A model generated the notes under the pieces. That model worked only from the letters and a program-made list of their open reading frames with translations. It made no database searches and had not been told where the DNA came from. The position numbers were made by a program, and so were the translations under genes. Source: Endozoicomonas arenosclerae (GTDB taxonomy: Bacteria > Pseudomonadota > Gammaproteobacteria > Pseudomonadales > Endozoicomonadaceae). Taken from it: a stretch of DNA of 32,710 nt. The stretch spans positions 1 through 32,710 of the forward strand of contig NZ_LASA01000100.1 in the NCBI RefSeq assembly GCF_001562015.1. The letters are read 5' to 3'. Positions 25,701 through 32,569 of the stretch are shown one piece after another (the first letter of the stretch is position 1; every line of letters begins with the position of its first letter).

Positions 25701-28700
25701 TATGTCTAGATCATATTGCAGCGTATTGAACGACAGAACTCCAATACCAGATCCTGGCTTAAGTATATTACCGACATTAACATGTACAATGGGTTTATCG
25801 CCCTTGGTTTCAAGTGCTCCTGCGTCAGTAATCAGATCGCTCGTGACACCGCCTCCCGTTATTGTGACTTTCCCGCCTCTGAGGGTCACATCACCGAGAT
25901 TGGCATCTTGACCAACAATCAATTCATCCAGCTGTCCCCTCTTAACATGGATCGCCAGCTCACCAGCCTCACCAGTACCTGTCTGTATATTCAGGTTTTC
26001 ATTGCCAGAGCCTTTGGCAGAAGCGTCTCCAGAGACGTGCAGTGACTTCAGCTGCCCACCTTTAACTCTGACTTCATCCAGATTGCTGAAGAGTCCTCGG
26101 GCATTCCAGCCTGTACCTTTGACGACCACACTCTTGAATGAGTCCACATTGCCGGGCTGAAAATTACCCCCTGCAAGCACCAGTCGATCATTCTTGTTGG
26201 GATTGCCTCGGTATTCTTTTGTGATTCCATCCTTTTGAACATAATTCAAATCAGGACGCTGCTCTTCAGAAAAGTCGACTAAATCGACTTGGGCAGAACT
26301 CATCAGGGTTGTGCGTTTGAACTTAACATCGTCTGTATAGGCCAGAAATACAGTCTTTCCTTCACTGGTTGGGGCTGGTGGAACACCCTCTCCAGAGGCG
26401 GGCTTCAGAGCTATTGCTTTGATCAATTCGACGCTATTGTCTTTGCCTAATCCAAAGAACTTTCTGTTTTGCCAGGCTTCATCAGCCCAGCCTGCTCCCT
26501 CAAAACCTATCCCACTGATGCCCGAAGGATTTTTAGGAATGTTGCCACTCATGACATAGATGGCGTCAGCCATCTCTTCGTTGCCTTTGATTACAACGTT
26601 ATTATTGCCCCCATCCTGAACGTAGAGCATGTTAGGACGGGCAGTACCGGTAGAAAAATCAACCTCGCCAATGGATTGGGGGGACCGGTTTGAAATTATG
26701 AAGTAGTCGTCGTCATCGTATTCCTGATCCTTGAAAGCCAGACTCAGGGACATCGGGTCTGAACTGGTAAATTTGGCAGAGGGGGCTAGATCTACTTTAT
26801 CCACAGACCCACCGCTTTCAACATCAATGAAAGCTATATCTTCAACAAACCCATGGGATTGCCAGCCAGAGCCCTTGATGACAATATGTTCAACCCCTTT
26901 TACTGAGCCGAAATGCATAGTGTCATGAATATCCAGTTGGCCGATCAGGTACTGTGCGTCAGAAAGAAACTCAACCGGGTTAGCTGAAGACGATGCATTC
27001 AGCCACAGTGTTTTCTTAACGTCGTCTTTTATTTCAGAGTCATCAGCGCTCAGAACAACGTGATCAATAGCATAACTGTCTGAGGGCTTTGGGCTGGCTT
27101 TTGTTACAACAGTTTTGACGCCATCCTGTAGTGAAGGTAGACCCCATGGTTCTATATTGTCTCTAACTTGCGGAGCCATGATTCTGGAAATACCAGAGGC
27201 CTTAGCGATTTTGCCGCTTCTAAGGGTAATCTGATCATTGATGCTAGGGTTACCTCTGACTTCTTTAATAACTCCGGCTTCAAGCATAAGACCCATCGGT
27301 GGGCGGCTGTCACCTGTTGAAAAATCAATAAGATCAACGTTTCCTTTATTGGTTATTGTGAAAGGCTTTGGCTTCGCAGAAGCATAGCTTTGTGGTGAAA
27401 AACTGAGCTGCAATAATTCTTTATCTAATCCTGCGGTTGAAGCGGTGATGGTATTGGCACGCCCATCTTTTTCAATCAGAACTCTCTTTAGATCGGTAAT
27501 GGGTTGTTTGACTTTCCAATCACGATCTTTAATGGCCAGCCCTTCAATTCCAGAAGCAGTGCCCAGTTCGCCTGCTGTGCTGAGTGTGAGTCTCTTTATT
27601 TTGCCTTGATCGACTGTTTCTACGTCCAGAGGCTTCCCTGAAGTGGCAAACTTAAGGTTGGCTCTTGCATTATCCAGTTCTGACCCGCTAACAAAGACAT
27701 TATTGATTGGACTGCTTGGCTTCAGTTTACTGGCTCCTGATATCCACCCAAGGGCTTTCCACCCTGTGCCTGAAACGTCGATGGTAGAAAAGCCTGATAT
27801 ATTACCGAGTATTTCAACGGGTCCGTTCAAGTCAGTAGGAGCTGGAATTACAGGGTGTATAAGGAGGGTGTCGTCTTTACCACCTATGCCTTCCATATCA
27901 CCTGCGACAGTACCGCCAGTTAGATGTAAGTGATATGTTCCACCTGACTCCGTCTTGATGGCAGGTGTACCTTCGAGGTAGTCGCCGGGCTGAACTTTTA
28001 GTTTGTAACCATCAGGAATATCTTTTTCCTTTGCAAAGCTATTCTGAATACGCAATGCAGTACCAATTCCTTCTATGCGTCCAATTTTTTGCAGGTCACT
28101 ACCGCCTGCGGCGTAAATACCTGTGGCTCCAGCGTGAATTAGTTGAATCATGCCCATATTGTCTATAACAGCGTGATCTACATCTGCTGCCATACCATAG
28201 CTACCATCGACATCAACTGTAATCTGTGCATTGTTTCGAATGGTTGCTCTGGCAGTATCCCCTTCAGCAGGATTCTCATCATGGGCAAACATGCCGTAAC
28301 CTTGGGATTTGCTCACCTTGATTAAATTGTCGTTTATGCTGAGTGCATTTCTCAGGGCAGGATCTGCAGGGGATTGAGCCCAGTTTCTGATTCTGGACAT
28401 CATTCCGTAAGCACCTGTGGCTTCAACACTGATCGTACCTCTGTTGATGCCTTCACCTTCGCTGACAGAAATACCCCTGGCTTTTTCTGTCTGTATCTGA
28501 ATCAGACCGTTTTCATTATTGACCCCTGTTGCCGTGCCTGTATGAGAGTCAGAGTTGTCACCAGCGTCATCAGGGTTGTTGCTGAATACAACGGTAATGC
28601 CTTTTGCCGTCTCGCCTATAGGAGTAGTGCTAGGGTCCTCCCCTAGAATTCTCATGGTTCCTTGGTTTACAGCTGTGCTGTTTTTGCCCCCTATCACCAT

Positions 28701-29138
28701 GATTGACTGAGCTGATTTTTGAGAAGCGCTTTCAGCTGAGTTCATAACGCACATGGGAGTGTTGGTAACCTGCATTCCTTCGCCGAATATGGCATTGATC
28801 ATGTAGTTATAATTATTCTTCCCTTCTGTGATTCGGCCCGTTACTGTTCCTTCATTTATGAAAATACCTCCGCCAGTAGCTGAGCCGTCGGTAGGGCCAT
28901 GTACCTCAATATTGTCTGACCATCTTCCTTGGCCTGGATTACTTTTATCCGTTGGGTAGACGGTCTGTCCTGAAGGCAAAGTAACCGTTTCACCTGCATT
29001 TATGACTTTCTTTGCTTCGGGTGGCCACTGACCAGTAGGAAATGGTTCTGTTCCTGATGCCCAACTCGACAACACCGAGGCAATAGCAAATGCCAGTACA
29101 CTTTTTGAATAGGTAAACGCAGCTGTTCTCTGACTCAT
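19791..29138 (-). CDS. Giant type Va autotransporter, about 3115 residues
   Basis: This outer-membrane protein secretes its own passenger domain. I take the start as the ATG at 29136-29138 (SQRTAAFTYSKSVLAFAIAS follows), which has AGGTG upstream; an ATG 21 bases earlier lacks a ribosome site. The signal peptide ends near SSWASG. The first ~400 residues have beta-helix-like turns (xNxGTI, ATGAYGM). The passenger then contains repeated modules: one of about 170 residues carrying (I/L)(P/T)DAGxL, then xFKTLxxPL, and a second motif DFSxxxxRPxLxYxxDGG seen seven times. A helical linker (about 2740-2840) leads to the C-terminal beta-barrel (about the last 275 residues), with alternating aromatic strands and the terminal Phe (ARASYAF). 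Only three cysteines occur. Adhesion or surface interaction is the likely role; no protease or other catalytic motif was seen. No frameshift is visible over 9.3 kb. Confidence 0.95.
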   Translation of the reverse strand: MSQRTAAFTYSKSVLAFAIASVLSSWASGTEPFPTGQWPPEAKKVINAGETVTLPSGQTVYPTDKSNPGQGRWSDNIEVHGPTDGSATGGGIFINEGTVTGRITEGKNNYNYMINAIFGEGMQVTNTPMCVMNSAESASQKSAQSIMVIGGKNSTAVNQGTMRILGEDPSTTPIGETAKGITVVFSNNPDDAGDNSDSHTGTATGVNNENGLIQIQTEKARGISVSEGEGINRGTISVEATGAYGMMSRIRNWAQSPADPALRNALSINDNLIKVSKSQGYGMFAHDENPAEGDTARATIRNNAQITVDVDGSYGMAADVDHAVIDNMGMIQLIHAGATGIYAAGGSDLQKIGRIEGIGTALRIQNSFAKEKDIPDGYKLKVQPGDYLEGTPAIKTESGGTYHLHLTGGTVAGDMEGIGGKDDTLLIHPVIPAPTDLNGPVEILGNISGFSTIDVSGTGWKALGWISGASKLKPSSPINNVFVSGSELDNARANLKFATSGKPLDVETVDQGKIKRLTLSTAGELGTASGIEGLAIKDRDWKVKQPITDLKRVLIEKDGRANTITASTAGLDKELLQLSFSPQSYASAKPKPFTITNKGNVDLIDFSTGDSRPPMGLMLEAGVIKEVRGNPSINDQITLRSGKIAKASGISRIMAPQVRDNIEPWGLPSLQDGVKTVVTKASPKPSDSYAIDHVVLSADDSEIKDDVKKTLWLNASSSANPVEFLSDAQYLIGQLDIHDTMHFGSVKGVEHIVIKGSGWQSHGFVEDIAFIDVESGGSVDKVDLAPSAKFTSSDPMSLSLAFKDQEYDDDDYFIISNRSPQSIGEVDFSTGTARPNMLYVQDGGNNNVVIKGNEEMADAIYVMSGNIPKNPSGISGIGFEGAGWADEAWQNRKFFGLGKDNSVELIKAIALKPASGEGVPPAPTSEGKTVFLAYTDDVKFKRTTLMSSAQVDLVDFSEEQRPDLNYVQKDGITKEYRGNPNKNDRLVLAGGNFQPGNVDSFKSVVVKGTGWNARGLFSNLDEVRVKGGQLKSLHVSGDASAKGSGNENLNIQTGTGEAGELAIHVKRGQLDELIVGQDANLGDVTLRGGKVTITGGGVTSDLITDAGALETKGDKPIVHVNVGNILKPGSGIGVLSFNTLQYDLDITGTTQIPLVNVFGGAQLGDISGLDKLAIKTQSEDAWSASTVKANKVHVNSGEVEKLKVTNSMTNPVTGDKSFTLVTDGYQPTLTIDQDATVKELILGQSGTLESITNKGALETVRATGDDWRIGAIPDAGKLISETTINKVFVSGSEASFAKVPKANELSFKTLKRALSVQGSEGHDISLHVLSQAKLGEVTGKLKMTVAGKDWQFGTPAKGVESLSIESPRFNRLMVTGLIPVTLPAPKPNELTLLSKMNGGQKLGEVMIKKGSVLSELALGQDSALGRVNNKGTLKRVTTTGFPFKVGLITDAQEFNAQNPAVVYIGGTPDLEAKDFINTLTFQTLEQPLGIIGNDNVISAVLREQGRLGDIRGIDTFIVDTKDATDSWSAKTVMAKAVQVRSGQIDKLKVTNSKTNPDTGTRTFTWVTEGYQPALSIDKDSSLKELALGQSGTLGSITNNGNLETVSVSGDDWQSGVIPDAGKLVAQTTVEKAEVGGSQAKFSSSSPNTLRFKTVNKPLSAFGMQGYTTHLNLLEGARLDQVQDITDLNVFSAHSSWSILKPVMSLEEIFIGQTGSVDSLYSGGIMPASIAGNIAIGFETGTEDDYEDDDFFTVRNKGTLNRLDFSQTTGRPNLMYVQDGGNANAVLRANPKKADVLKVAKGPIPTDHQGFSGYFFSGPGWDAEIWYDQKYFELDSDAGTVDSISVIGVAPQATRQKAEATSQAKSKSIIFAYTDQQPKHLHMKSGTDVKVADFRYSGRPNLTYELAGGTTESLTGSKDKHDVLKLSGGTLTQPAQNFTVIKAARTRDKNDHWVNTWSSEGMYEGISKVVVKTGGLIDKLYVSGDGSAKTSGDNTLSLTTTPAFPLKVVTRAGGSLNEIRFGQQASFGDIKLQGGKVTLDSTQWTAGMITDAGTLHLGQEINLNRVRLGGAVLTEPVPLAANTSLSLQTLTKPLEISGDSQSSIKRMDLFEGSRLSDIRRVDRVDLFGPAKSEQEKAIYDATQLVVNSPFEKVHVGTTNVVPADYALLHSFLAMNTDSKHLSISGSEYIGELHLGDGAKLDKVTQVDNLHVYGKSWEFKQVAEDLSSLTIEEDAEATSIGMKDKVSLDGKRNTLALSFTSTDGVFELTNKGTIGNADFSSDMQRPTLHFIQDGGIVTADLKANPDKEDVLELRRGIVENATGFLNASISTSEGSLEMKNPISLVVTETGKASIVEVEELQATAPETASIRVSLPVDPSSRAAQKSAAECIGGVCDLVITNAGGEITELQLAGNQQGMRSKRLHLLQASGSTGDIKASQVMRDRVILQGGEIGSMTGVDEVMITGSSWTAGVVHDPAIVAIGTSAEVNAVSKRVQKIYRMRSDSAQARAMTAEAGVSVRKVTTVMDSGVTQEARTGVLTLDLKGRQPLKSGKAVTQLDIQSGSTVADIDFSDTSGRGGIEVNLKNGSLANLKANRNKDSLKVTQGIITGQGSGLKEMTVSDRLKLEVNARISDVGTYRQDGSIETVMALPVTQQTVPPIIQAGQIVLGEKAVLDLKGMPDNGGGTSYLFMKADSSLSGQAEVKYPMSLRYTHYSSVVSNNNLTVSGSSMGSFIKGLAAAGQANPSAQKAIETAIDPKGGSAVTMANVSDPLNDWVRNSTNKVNRNPVEVAKIANQMTPDLSGASISSAKASIRQAGNAIGARQSGQRTGISAGDMFSSGNVWLQYAYSDATQDKKDKYYGYEAKTNGFTIGADSDLNDRFKLGVAYTYSKGDVKGTDGSTSKMDTEGSTFSVYSTFEQGPMFVDGRVGYTWGENDGKRYVQGSEIKAKYNVNTWDIGLLGGYKLPLGQSGKWSWIPQIAFNYAHIKPDDYKEKSGTGQSNILLFDKIKSDNFEILELGAGLKLLGDLETEKMTFKPEASLMAYHDFKDDPVTMSAHFAQGGNAFLINGAKREENRYQFGAAVDMETHNNMTFTLSYTYDWMDSYKAHGFIARASYAF
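22850..25910 (-). repeat. Passenger module of about 170 residues, five copies
   Basis: Copies begin near 25910, 25400, 24875, 24365 and 23065, reading down. Each carries (N/G)xGxLxxV, then a (I/L)(P/T)DAG(K/A/T)L segment near 25825, 25318, 24800, 24285 and 22990, then LxFxTLxxPLxxxG. The first four are tandem with a period of 507-518 bases, and the fifth is displaced by about 1.3 kb. The second and fourth copies also share GYQPxLxIDxD and LxLGQSGTLxSITN before the module. Nucleotide identity between those two is obvious by eye, so the duplication is fairly recent. Confidence 0.7.
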
Positions 29139-29159
29139 TGGTACACCTGTATAAGCCAT

Positions 29160-29369
29160 TATCTAGGCACTTAGCCCATGGAAAGAAAAAACGCGGCAGA
29201 AAAAAGACTAGAGGTTGGAGGTTAACTGTCGCGGAAAAGCGAATTGACCCGTTGATTCAGGTAAGTTGATTAAGAACTGCGCAGCATCCTAGAGAAAGCA
29301 GATGAAAATTTGAAATAATCTCTTTCTCTAATGAGAGGCTCTAATAGAAGCAGATGATTTTAAAGTGGG
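29160..29369. other. Gap upstream of the autotransporter
   Basis: No gene seen. An imperfect direct repeat GAAAGCAGATGA / GAAGCAGATGA lies near 29295-29306 and 29347-29357. AGAGAAAG (29292-29299) is inverted relative to CTTTCTCT (29323-29330). Promoter elements for the autotransporter could lie here but none is clear. Confidence 0.3.
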
Positions 29370-29412
29370 CTTTCCCCGGAAAAACGATACGGTTGTCGTT
29401 TTCCGGGGAAAG
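29370..29412. terminator. Long hairpin after the 63-residue gene
   Basis: CTTTCCCCGGAAAAACGA (29370-29387) pairs with TCGTTTTCCGGGGAAAG (29396-29412), a 17-bp stem with one bulged A and an 8-base loop. It begins 8 bases after the stop of the small minus-strand gene. There is no T-tract beyond the stem on either strand, so it may be a factor-assisted terminator or a processing or stability element that separates the pse genes from the autotransporter. Confidence 0.6.
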
Positions 29413-29419
29413 CATATGA

Positions 29420-29611
29420 TCAGATTTGAGGTAGGTCAGTATCCGTCTGGGACAGAGGCTCGGAGGTGTATCCTACGCAGGCTAAAGGGTCTTTATTCCT
29501 GTCGGATAACAGTGAAATAAGGTATTCAGGGTAACGGATGTCGTCTATCGCGCCGCCGGGATGAATAGCTTCTTCAAATAACTGCTGTTTGTTGAGTCCT
29601 GGGTTATACAT
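29420..29611 (-). CDS. Small unknown protein, 63 residues
   Basis: I do not recognise this protein. It is supported by a very good ribosome site (AAAGGAAG, eight bases before the ATG at 29609-29611), by a position between pseI and the autotransporter on the same strand, and by a hairpin directly after the stop. It is acidic, has no signal peptide or membrane segment and has one cysteine. Notable segments are AIHPGGAIDDIRYPEYLISL and a Ser/Thr/Asp-rich tail. Composition looks like a real soluble peptide, not a chance frame. A role as a regulator, a chaperone for its neighbour or a peptide precursor is open. Confidence 0.6.
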   Translation of the reverse strand: MYNPGLNKQQLFEEAIHPGGAIDDIRYPEYLISLLSDRNKDPLACVGYTSEPLSQTDTDLPQI

Positions 29612-29746
29612 GATCGTCTTCCTTTATGATTAACCATTTCAAAAACACATTTTCAGCTACCAGAGAACACTTCACTGCATACCTTCCATCACCAGAAACT
29701 ACACAAAGTCAGGGTTCCGTTTATAGCTGTCTACTGACTTCAAATA

Positions 29747-30925
29747 TCAGACACCTCCTGCCTTTGACTGCACTCTATTAAAATCTGTTTCATTCTTTTC
29801 CCTGTGGCTCCATGACAAAGGGGTACCTGCAGAGATGTCCATTGCAGCTCTGGAACCTATGAATTCTTCCAGGTGACGAGGGTGAAGCCCGTGAGCCGGT
29901 CGTACTGATCTGAGGTTATGATGGTCGAAGATTTCACCTGCTTTTACATCTTTTGCAATGTACAGCGAACGTCGGAACTGACGGTTGGAAACTTCACTGC
30001 TTTTCAGGCTGTAGTCTGGTTGTCCAATAGCCGTCCATGACTGATGGCACTGTCTGGTGAGTGATAAGAAGGCATCCGGCTCCAACGAAAACTGAGCATC
30101 AACGCTGCCATCTAAACGATCCAGCACAAAATGTTTCTCGATCAATTTTGCACCAAGGGCCACAGAGGTAACAGCAACGATAGAGTCCAGAGTGTGGTCA
30201 CTCAGGCCAATGGGAAATGAGAATCGATTCTGAAGGTCTTTAAGCGTGGCAAGATTACAGTCTTCAACAGGAGTAGGGTATCCGCTGATACAGTGAAGCA
30301 GACAAAGCTGTGTGCCTCCGGCATCAGCCACTGTGGCTACGGCTTCCTCTATTTCTTCCAGGGTAGCCATGCCGGTGGAAATAATAACCGGCTTTCCTGT
30401 CTCAGTGACTTTTCGAATCAGGGCAATATCAGTGACTTCAAAAGAGGCAATTTTGTAGGCAGGGCAATCAAGTTTCTCGAGAAACTCAACGGCAGATACA
30501 TCAAAAGGCGAGGAAAACAGGGTGATATTTCTTTGCCGAGCCCTTTCAAACAGAGCTTCATGCCACTCCCAAGGTGTATGAGCTTCGTCGTATAGTTCGA
30601 AAAGTCTTCTGCCGTCCCAGAGACCTTCTTTGATCAAGAAGTCTGGAGCATTGCAGTCCAGCGTGATGGTGTCAGCTTTGAATGTCTGGATTTTTACTGC
30701 GTGTGCGCCTGAATCGGCGGCAGCATCGATGAGAGAAAGGGCTGTTTCCAGCTTCCCACCATGATTGCCGGACAGTTCTGCGACCATATACGGTGGCTGA
30801 CCGGGGCCTATCCTGCACCCGTTAATTTCAATACTGCCTTGAAACCCGGAAGTGGGCGACATCACAGGGGATGACACGTCATCTCTTTTGCTATGGGCAT
30901 TTGATAACTGTTCTTTTGAAAACAA
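29747..30925 (-). CDS. pseI: Pseudaminic acid synthase (SAF domain)
   Basis: PseI condenses a 2,4-diacetamido hexose with phosphoenolpyruvate to make pseudaminic acid, a nine-carbon sugar used on flagellin, capsule or LPS. The protein has 392 residues. The NeuB-like TIM barrel starts at YMVAELSGNHGG (46-57). GLWDGRRLFELYDEAHTPWE is the stretch that separates PseI from NeuB and LegI. KIASFEVTD, ISTGMATLEEIEEAV, IGLSDHT and IEKHFVLDR follow. The C-terminal antifreeze-like SAF domain covers about 318-375 (SVRPAHGLHPRHLEEFIG). The longest frame starts with TTG at 30923-30925, seven bases after GGAG, and gives about 30 extra N-terminal residues compared with the usual start. An ATG at 30860-30862 is the alternative but has no ribosome site. 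It pairs with pseF upstream. Confidence 0.93.
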   Translation of the reverse strand: MFSKEQLSNAHSKRDDVSSPVMSPTSGFQGSIEINGCRIGPGQPPYMVAELSGNHGGKLETALSLIDAAADSGAHAVKIQTFKADTITLDCNAPDFLIKEGLWDGRRLFELYDEAHTPWEWHEALFERARQRNITLFSSPFDVSAVEFLEKLDCPAYKIASFEVTDIALIRKVTETGKPVIISTGMATLEEIEEAVATVADAGGTQLCLLHCISGYPTPVEDCNLATLKDLQNRFSFPIGLSDHTLDSIVAVTSVALGAKLIEKHFVLDRLDGSVDAQFSLEPDAFLSLTRQCHQSWTAIGQPDYSLKSSEVSNRQFRRSLYIAKDVKAGEIFDHHNLRSVRPAHGLHPRHLEEFIGSRAAMDISAGTPLSWSHREKNETDFNRVQSKAGGV

Positions 30926-31075
30926 TGGTGTTCTCCATTGCCTTAGCAGTTACCGATTAACGTATCGGAATTTTTTCAGACTGTCACTCTTTTGACGGTT
31001 ATATTTTTTTGACAGTGTAAAGCAGAAGTGTATTTGATGGCTTTTACAGGAAGGATAAGCGTTGAAGAGAATAGG
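30926..31075 (-). other. pseF-pseI spacer with dyads
   Basis: This spacer holds ACTGTCA (30980-30986) inverted to TGACAGT (31010-31016), with an A/T-rich core between. A short stem CCGAT/ATCGG follows (30954-30967) with a T6 tract on the plus strand. A separate promoter for pseI is possible. Nothing gene-like was seen. Confidence 0.3.
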
Positions 31076-31774
31076 CTACTGCTTGTTTTTTTCTTCCAGA
31101 AGCGTGTGTAGCACCTCTGCTTTCAGCCAGTCAGATTCAGTATCAATATCCTGAGCATATTCTTCAGGCAGAACAATTGAGTAGGTTTTAGGGCCAAAAA
31201 ACAGCTTTTGTTCTCTGAATGCTCGGGCCGTCCCCCAATAAAACTGGCCAGCATCATGATAGGTGGGTTCAAGGTCCTGGGTTCGGGTGTTTTCATGCTC
31301 CGGGTAAAACATTTCCACGGTACCATCAGCTTTGCGGCTCAATGCCCGCTGAATGGGGGATTCAAAGGGCACCACCGGAAAAGCGAAGTCATACTTTTCC
31401 TGATCAATAGCAAGATAGCCTTCTTTTAATGCAGAGCATTGAATAAAAGGTGCTGTGGCATAAATACAGCAGATTTTATCTAGCTCAGCTCCCTGATCTT
31501 CAAACCAATCCATGGCATGACGAACCACGTCCATAGTAGTGGCCTTATCGTGGCTGTATTTCTCCGGGCGTATAAAAGGTACTTCTGCCCCTAATTGTTC
31601 AGCGATTTCCGCTGTTTTTGGGTCATTGGTTGAAACAATAACTTTATCAAAAAAGGTGGCTCTCAATGCTGACTCAATAGAGTAAGCAATAATGGGCTTA
31701 CCTTTGAATAGACGGGTGTTTTTTTCGGGTATGCGTTTGGAACCCTGCCGGGCTGGAATAATGGCAAGATTCAT
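31076..31774 (-). CDS. pseF: Pseudaminic acid cytidylyltransferase
   Basis: PseF activates pseudaminic acid to CMP-Pse with CTP before transfer to a surface acceptor. The protein has 232 residues, normal for the family. The N-terminal nucleotide-binding signature is IPARQGSKRIPEKN at 6-19, followed by GKPIIAYSIESAL, VIVSTND and a GAEVPFIRP segment. CCIYATAPF, the FPVVPFESPIQRAL loop and YHDAGQFYWG are the features that mark PseF rather than NeuA. The following gene is pseI, which supplies its substrate. The other pathway genes (pseB, pseC, pseH, pseG) are not in the window. The ATG is preceded by a small hairpin whose loop exposes the AGGA ribosome site. Confidence 0.93.
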   Translation of the reverse strand: MNLAIIPARQGSKRIPEKNTRLFKGKPIIAYSIESALRATFFDKVIVSTNDPKTAEIAEQLGAEVPFIRPEKYSHDKATTMDVVRHAMDWFEDQGAELDKICCIYATAPFIQCSALKEGYLAIDQEKYDFAFPVVPFESPIQRALSRKADGTVEMFYPEHENTRTQDLEPTYHDAGQFYWGTARAFREQKLFFGPKTYSIVLPEEYAQDIDTESDWLKAEVLHTLLEEKNKQ

Positions 31775-32130
31775 AACCGGAAGTCCTCATTCCGGCTACC
31801 AGTCGATGGATTGTGTTGCTGAATTAAAGTCAGTGGCACCTTCTAGCGCCTTGTTACCCCGGGATTAAAATATTGTCGGCAGAAATTGCATTGGGAGGAG
31901 GGTAAGGGCTTTATCCGTTTTCTTCAGGCTGTGAATTTTTTCTTTTAATTGTCATCAGGCATACAAATTGCTCTATTACCTTTGAGGTGGTCATATGGTG
32001 AGCAGTAGATGGGCGAGCGCACTTTTATTGTGCAGGACTTGCACCAGAATGACTCCGAGCAGATGGATCTGATAATACTAATACCAACTATTTATCAGCT
32101 TTGAGCTGTTTGAGTGCGGGGCTACCTGAC
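31775..32130. other. Divergent gap between pseF and the small plus-strand gene
   Basis: CCGGAA / TTCCGG (31777-31782 with 31790-31795) forms a stem at the pseF start, read on the minus strand. Two very short plus-strand frames, 31995-32072 (25 codons, with GAGGTGG before the ATG) and 32009-32104 (31 codons), are too short to call. No other structure was recognised. Confidence 0.35.
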
Positions 32131-32427
32131 ATGCAACCACAAGATCTTCAGTTGAGTAAGAATGTCATTGATATGATGATGACAATCCGTCGACGGGTAA
32201 AAGCAGAGTTTGACGAGCGATTGATGCTTTCAGATGTACAAATTGTAGAGACTCTGGAATCCTTTCGGGCTCGCAGCATTTCAGAGGAAACCCGGCTTTT
32301 AATAGGCACCTGCCTGATGGAAATGACGGGCAGTCTCTCAGGCAGCTCCTCAGCAAGATCTCCTTCAGTTGAGGTTTCATCATCAGAGCCTAAAAGAAAG
32401 CCAAAAGAGTTTATCGAGGACAGGTGA
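32131..32427 (+). CDS. Small unknown protein, about 98 residues
   Basis: I do not recognise this protein. From the ATG at 32131 it has 98 residues. A TTG at 32101 would give 108 but has no ribosome site. Residues 1-65 look helical and charged (KNVIDMMMTIRRRVKAEFDE), followed by a Ser-rich segment and a Lys/Arg/Glu tail (SEPKRKPKEFIEDR). No signal peptide is present. The fold may be a small helical regulator or an adaptor, but nothing in the sequence proves this. It lies between pseF and a transposase remnant, so it may be part of a transferred segment. Confidence 0.5.
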   Translation: MQPQDLQLSKNVIDMMMTIRRRVKAEFDERLMLSDVQIVETLESFRARSISEETRLLIGTCLMEMTGSLSGSSSARSPSVEVSSSEPKRKPKEFIEDR

Positions 32428-32483
32428 TCACATAATCGTCACATATTTCTGGCTATATATTGATCCCTAGCAGCCTGTCGGAC

Positions 32484-32560
32484 TTGAACCCATAAACGCA
32501 GTTCAAGTAATTTCAGACTCTGACTATTCCGGAGAGAACTTATAAAACCCTCTCCGGCGC
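32484..32560. other. Inverted repeats next to the transposase end
   Basis: CTTGAAC / GTTCAAG (32493-32499 with 32511-32517) and CCGGAGAG / CTCTCCGG (32529-32536 with 32550-32557) both form perfect stems. They lie just outside the transposase stop. They could be the end structures of an insertion sequence or its terminator. A target-site duplication cannot be seen because the other end is outside the window. Confidence 0.4.
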
Positions 32561-32569
32561 ATTACATTT

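Noticed and set aside
19791-29138. Many plus-strand frames of 60-140 codons opposite the autotransporter
   Set aside because: They lie antisense to one continuous conserved frame and lack ribosome sites or recognisable domains.
29139-29159. Upstream ATG that would extend the autotransporter by seven residues
   Set aside because: No ribosome site, and it lengthens the n-region of the signal peptide. The ATG at 29138 is preferred, though the longer form is not excluded.
29747-30925. Naming the synthase NeuB (sialic acid) or LegI (legionaminic acid)
   Set aside because: The GLWDG...TPWEWH stretch and the adjacent PseF-type transferase fit pseudaminic acid synthase better.
31995-32104. Two very short plus-strand frames upstream of the small gene
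   Set aside because: They have 25 and 31 codons, overlap in different frames and resemble nothing I know. A ribosome site before one is not enough.
32491-32520. A GGTTCAAGTCC stretch on the minus strand that looks like a tRNA T-arm
   Set aside because: The five flanking bases on each side do not pair as a T-stem and no acceptor, D or anticodon arm is present.
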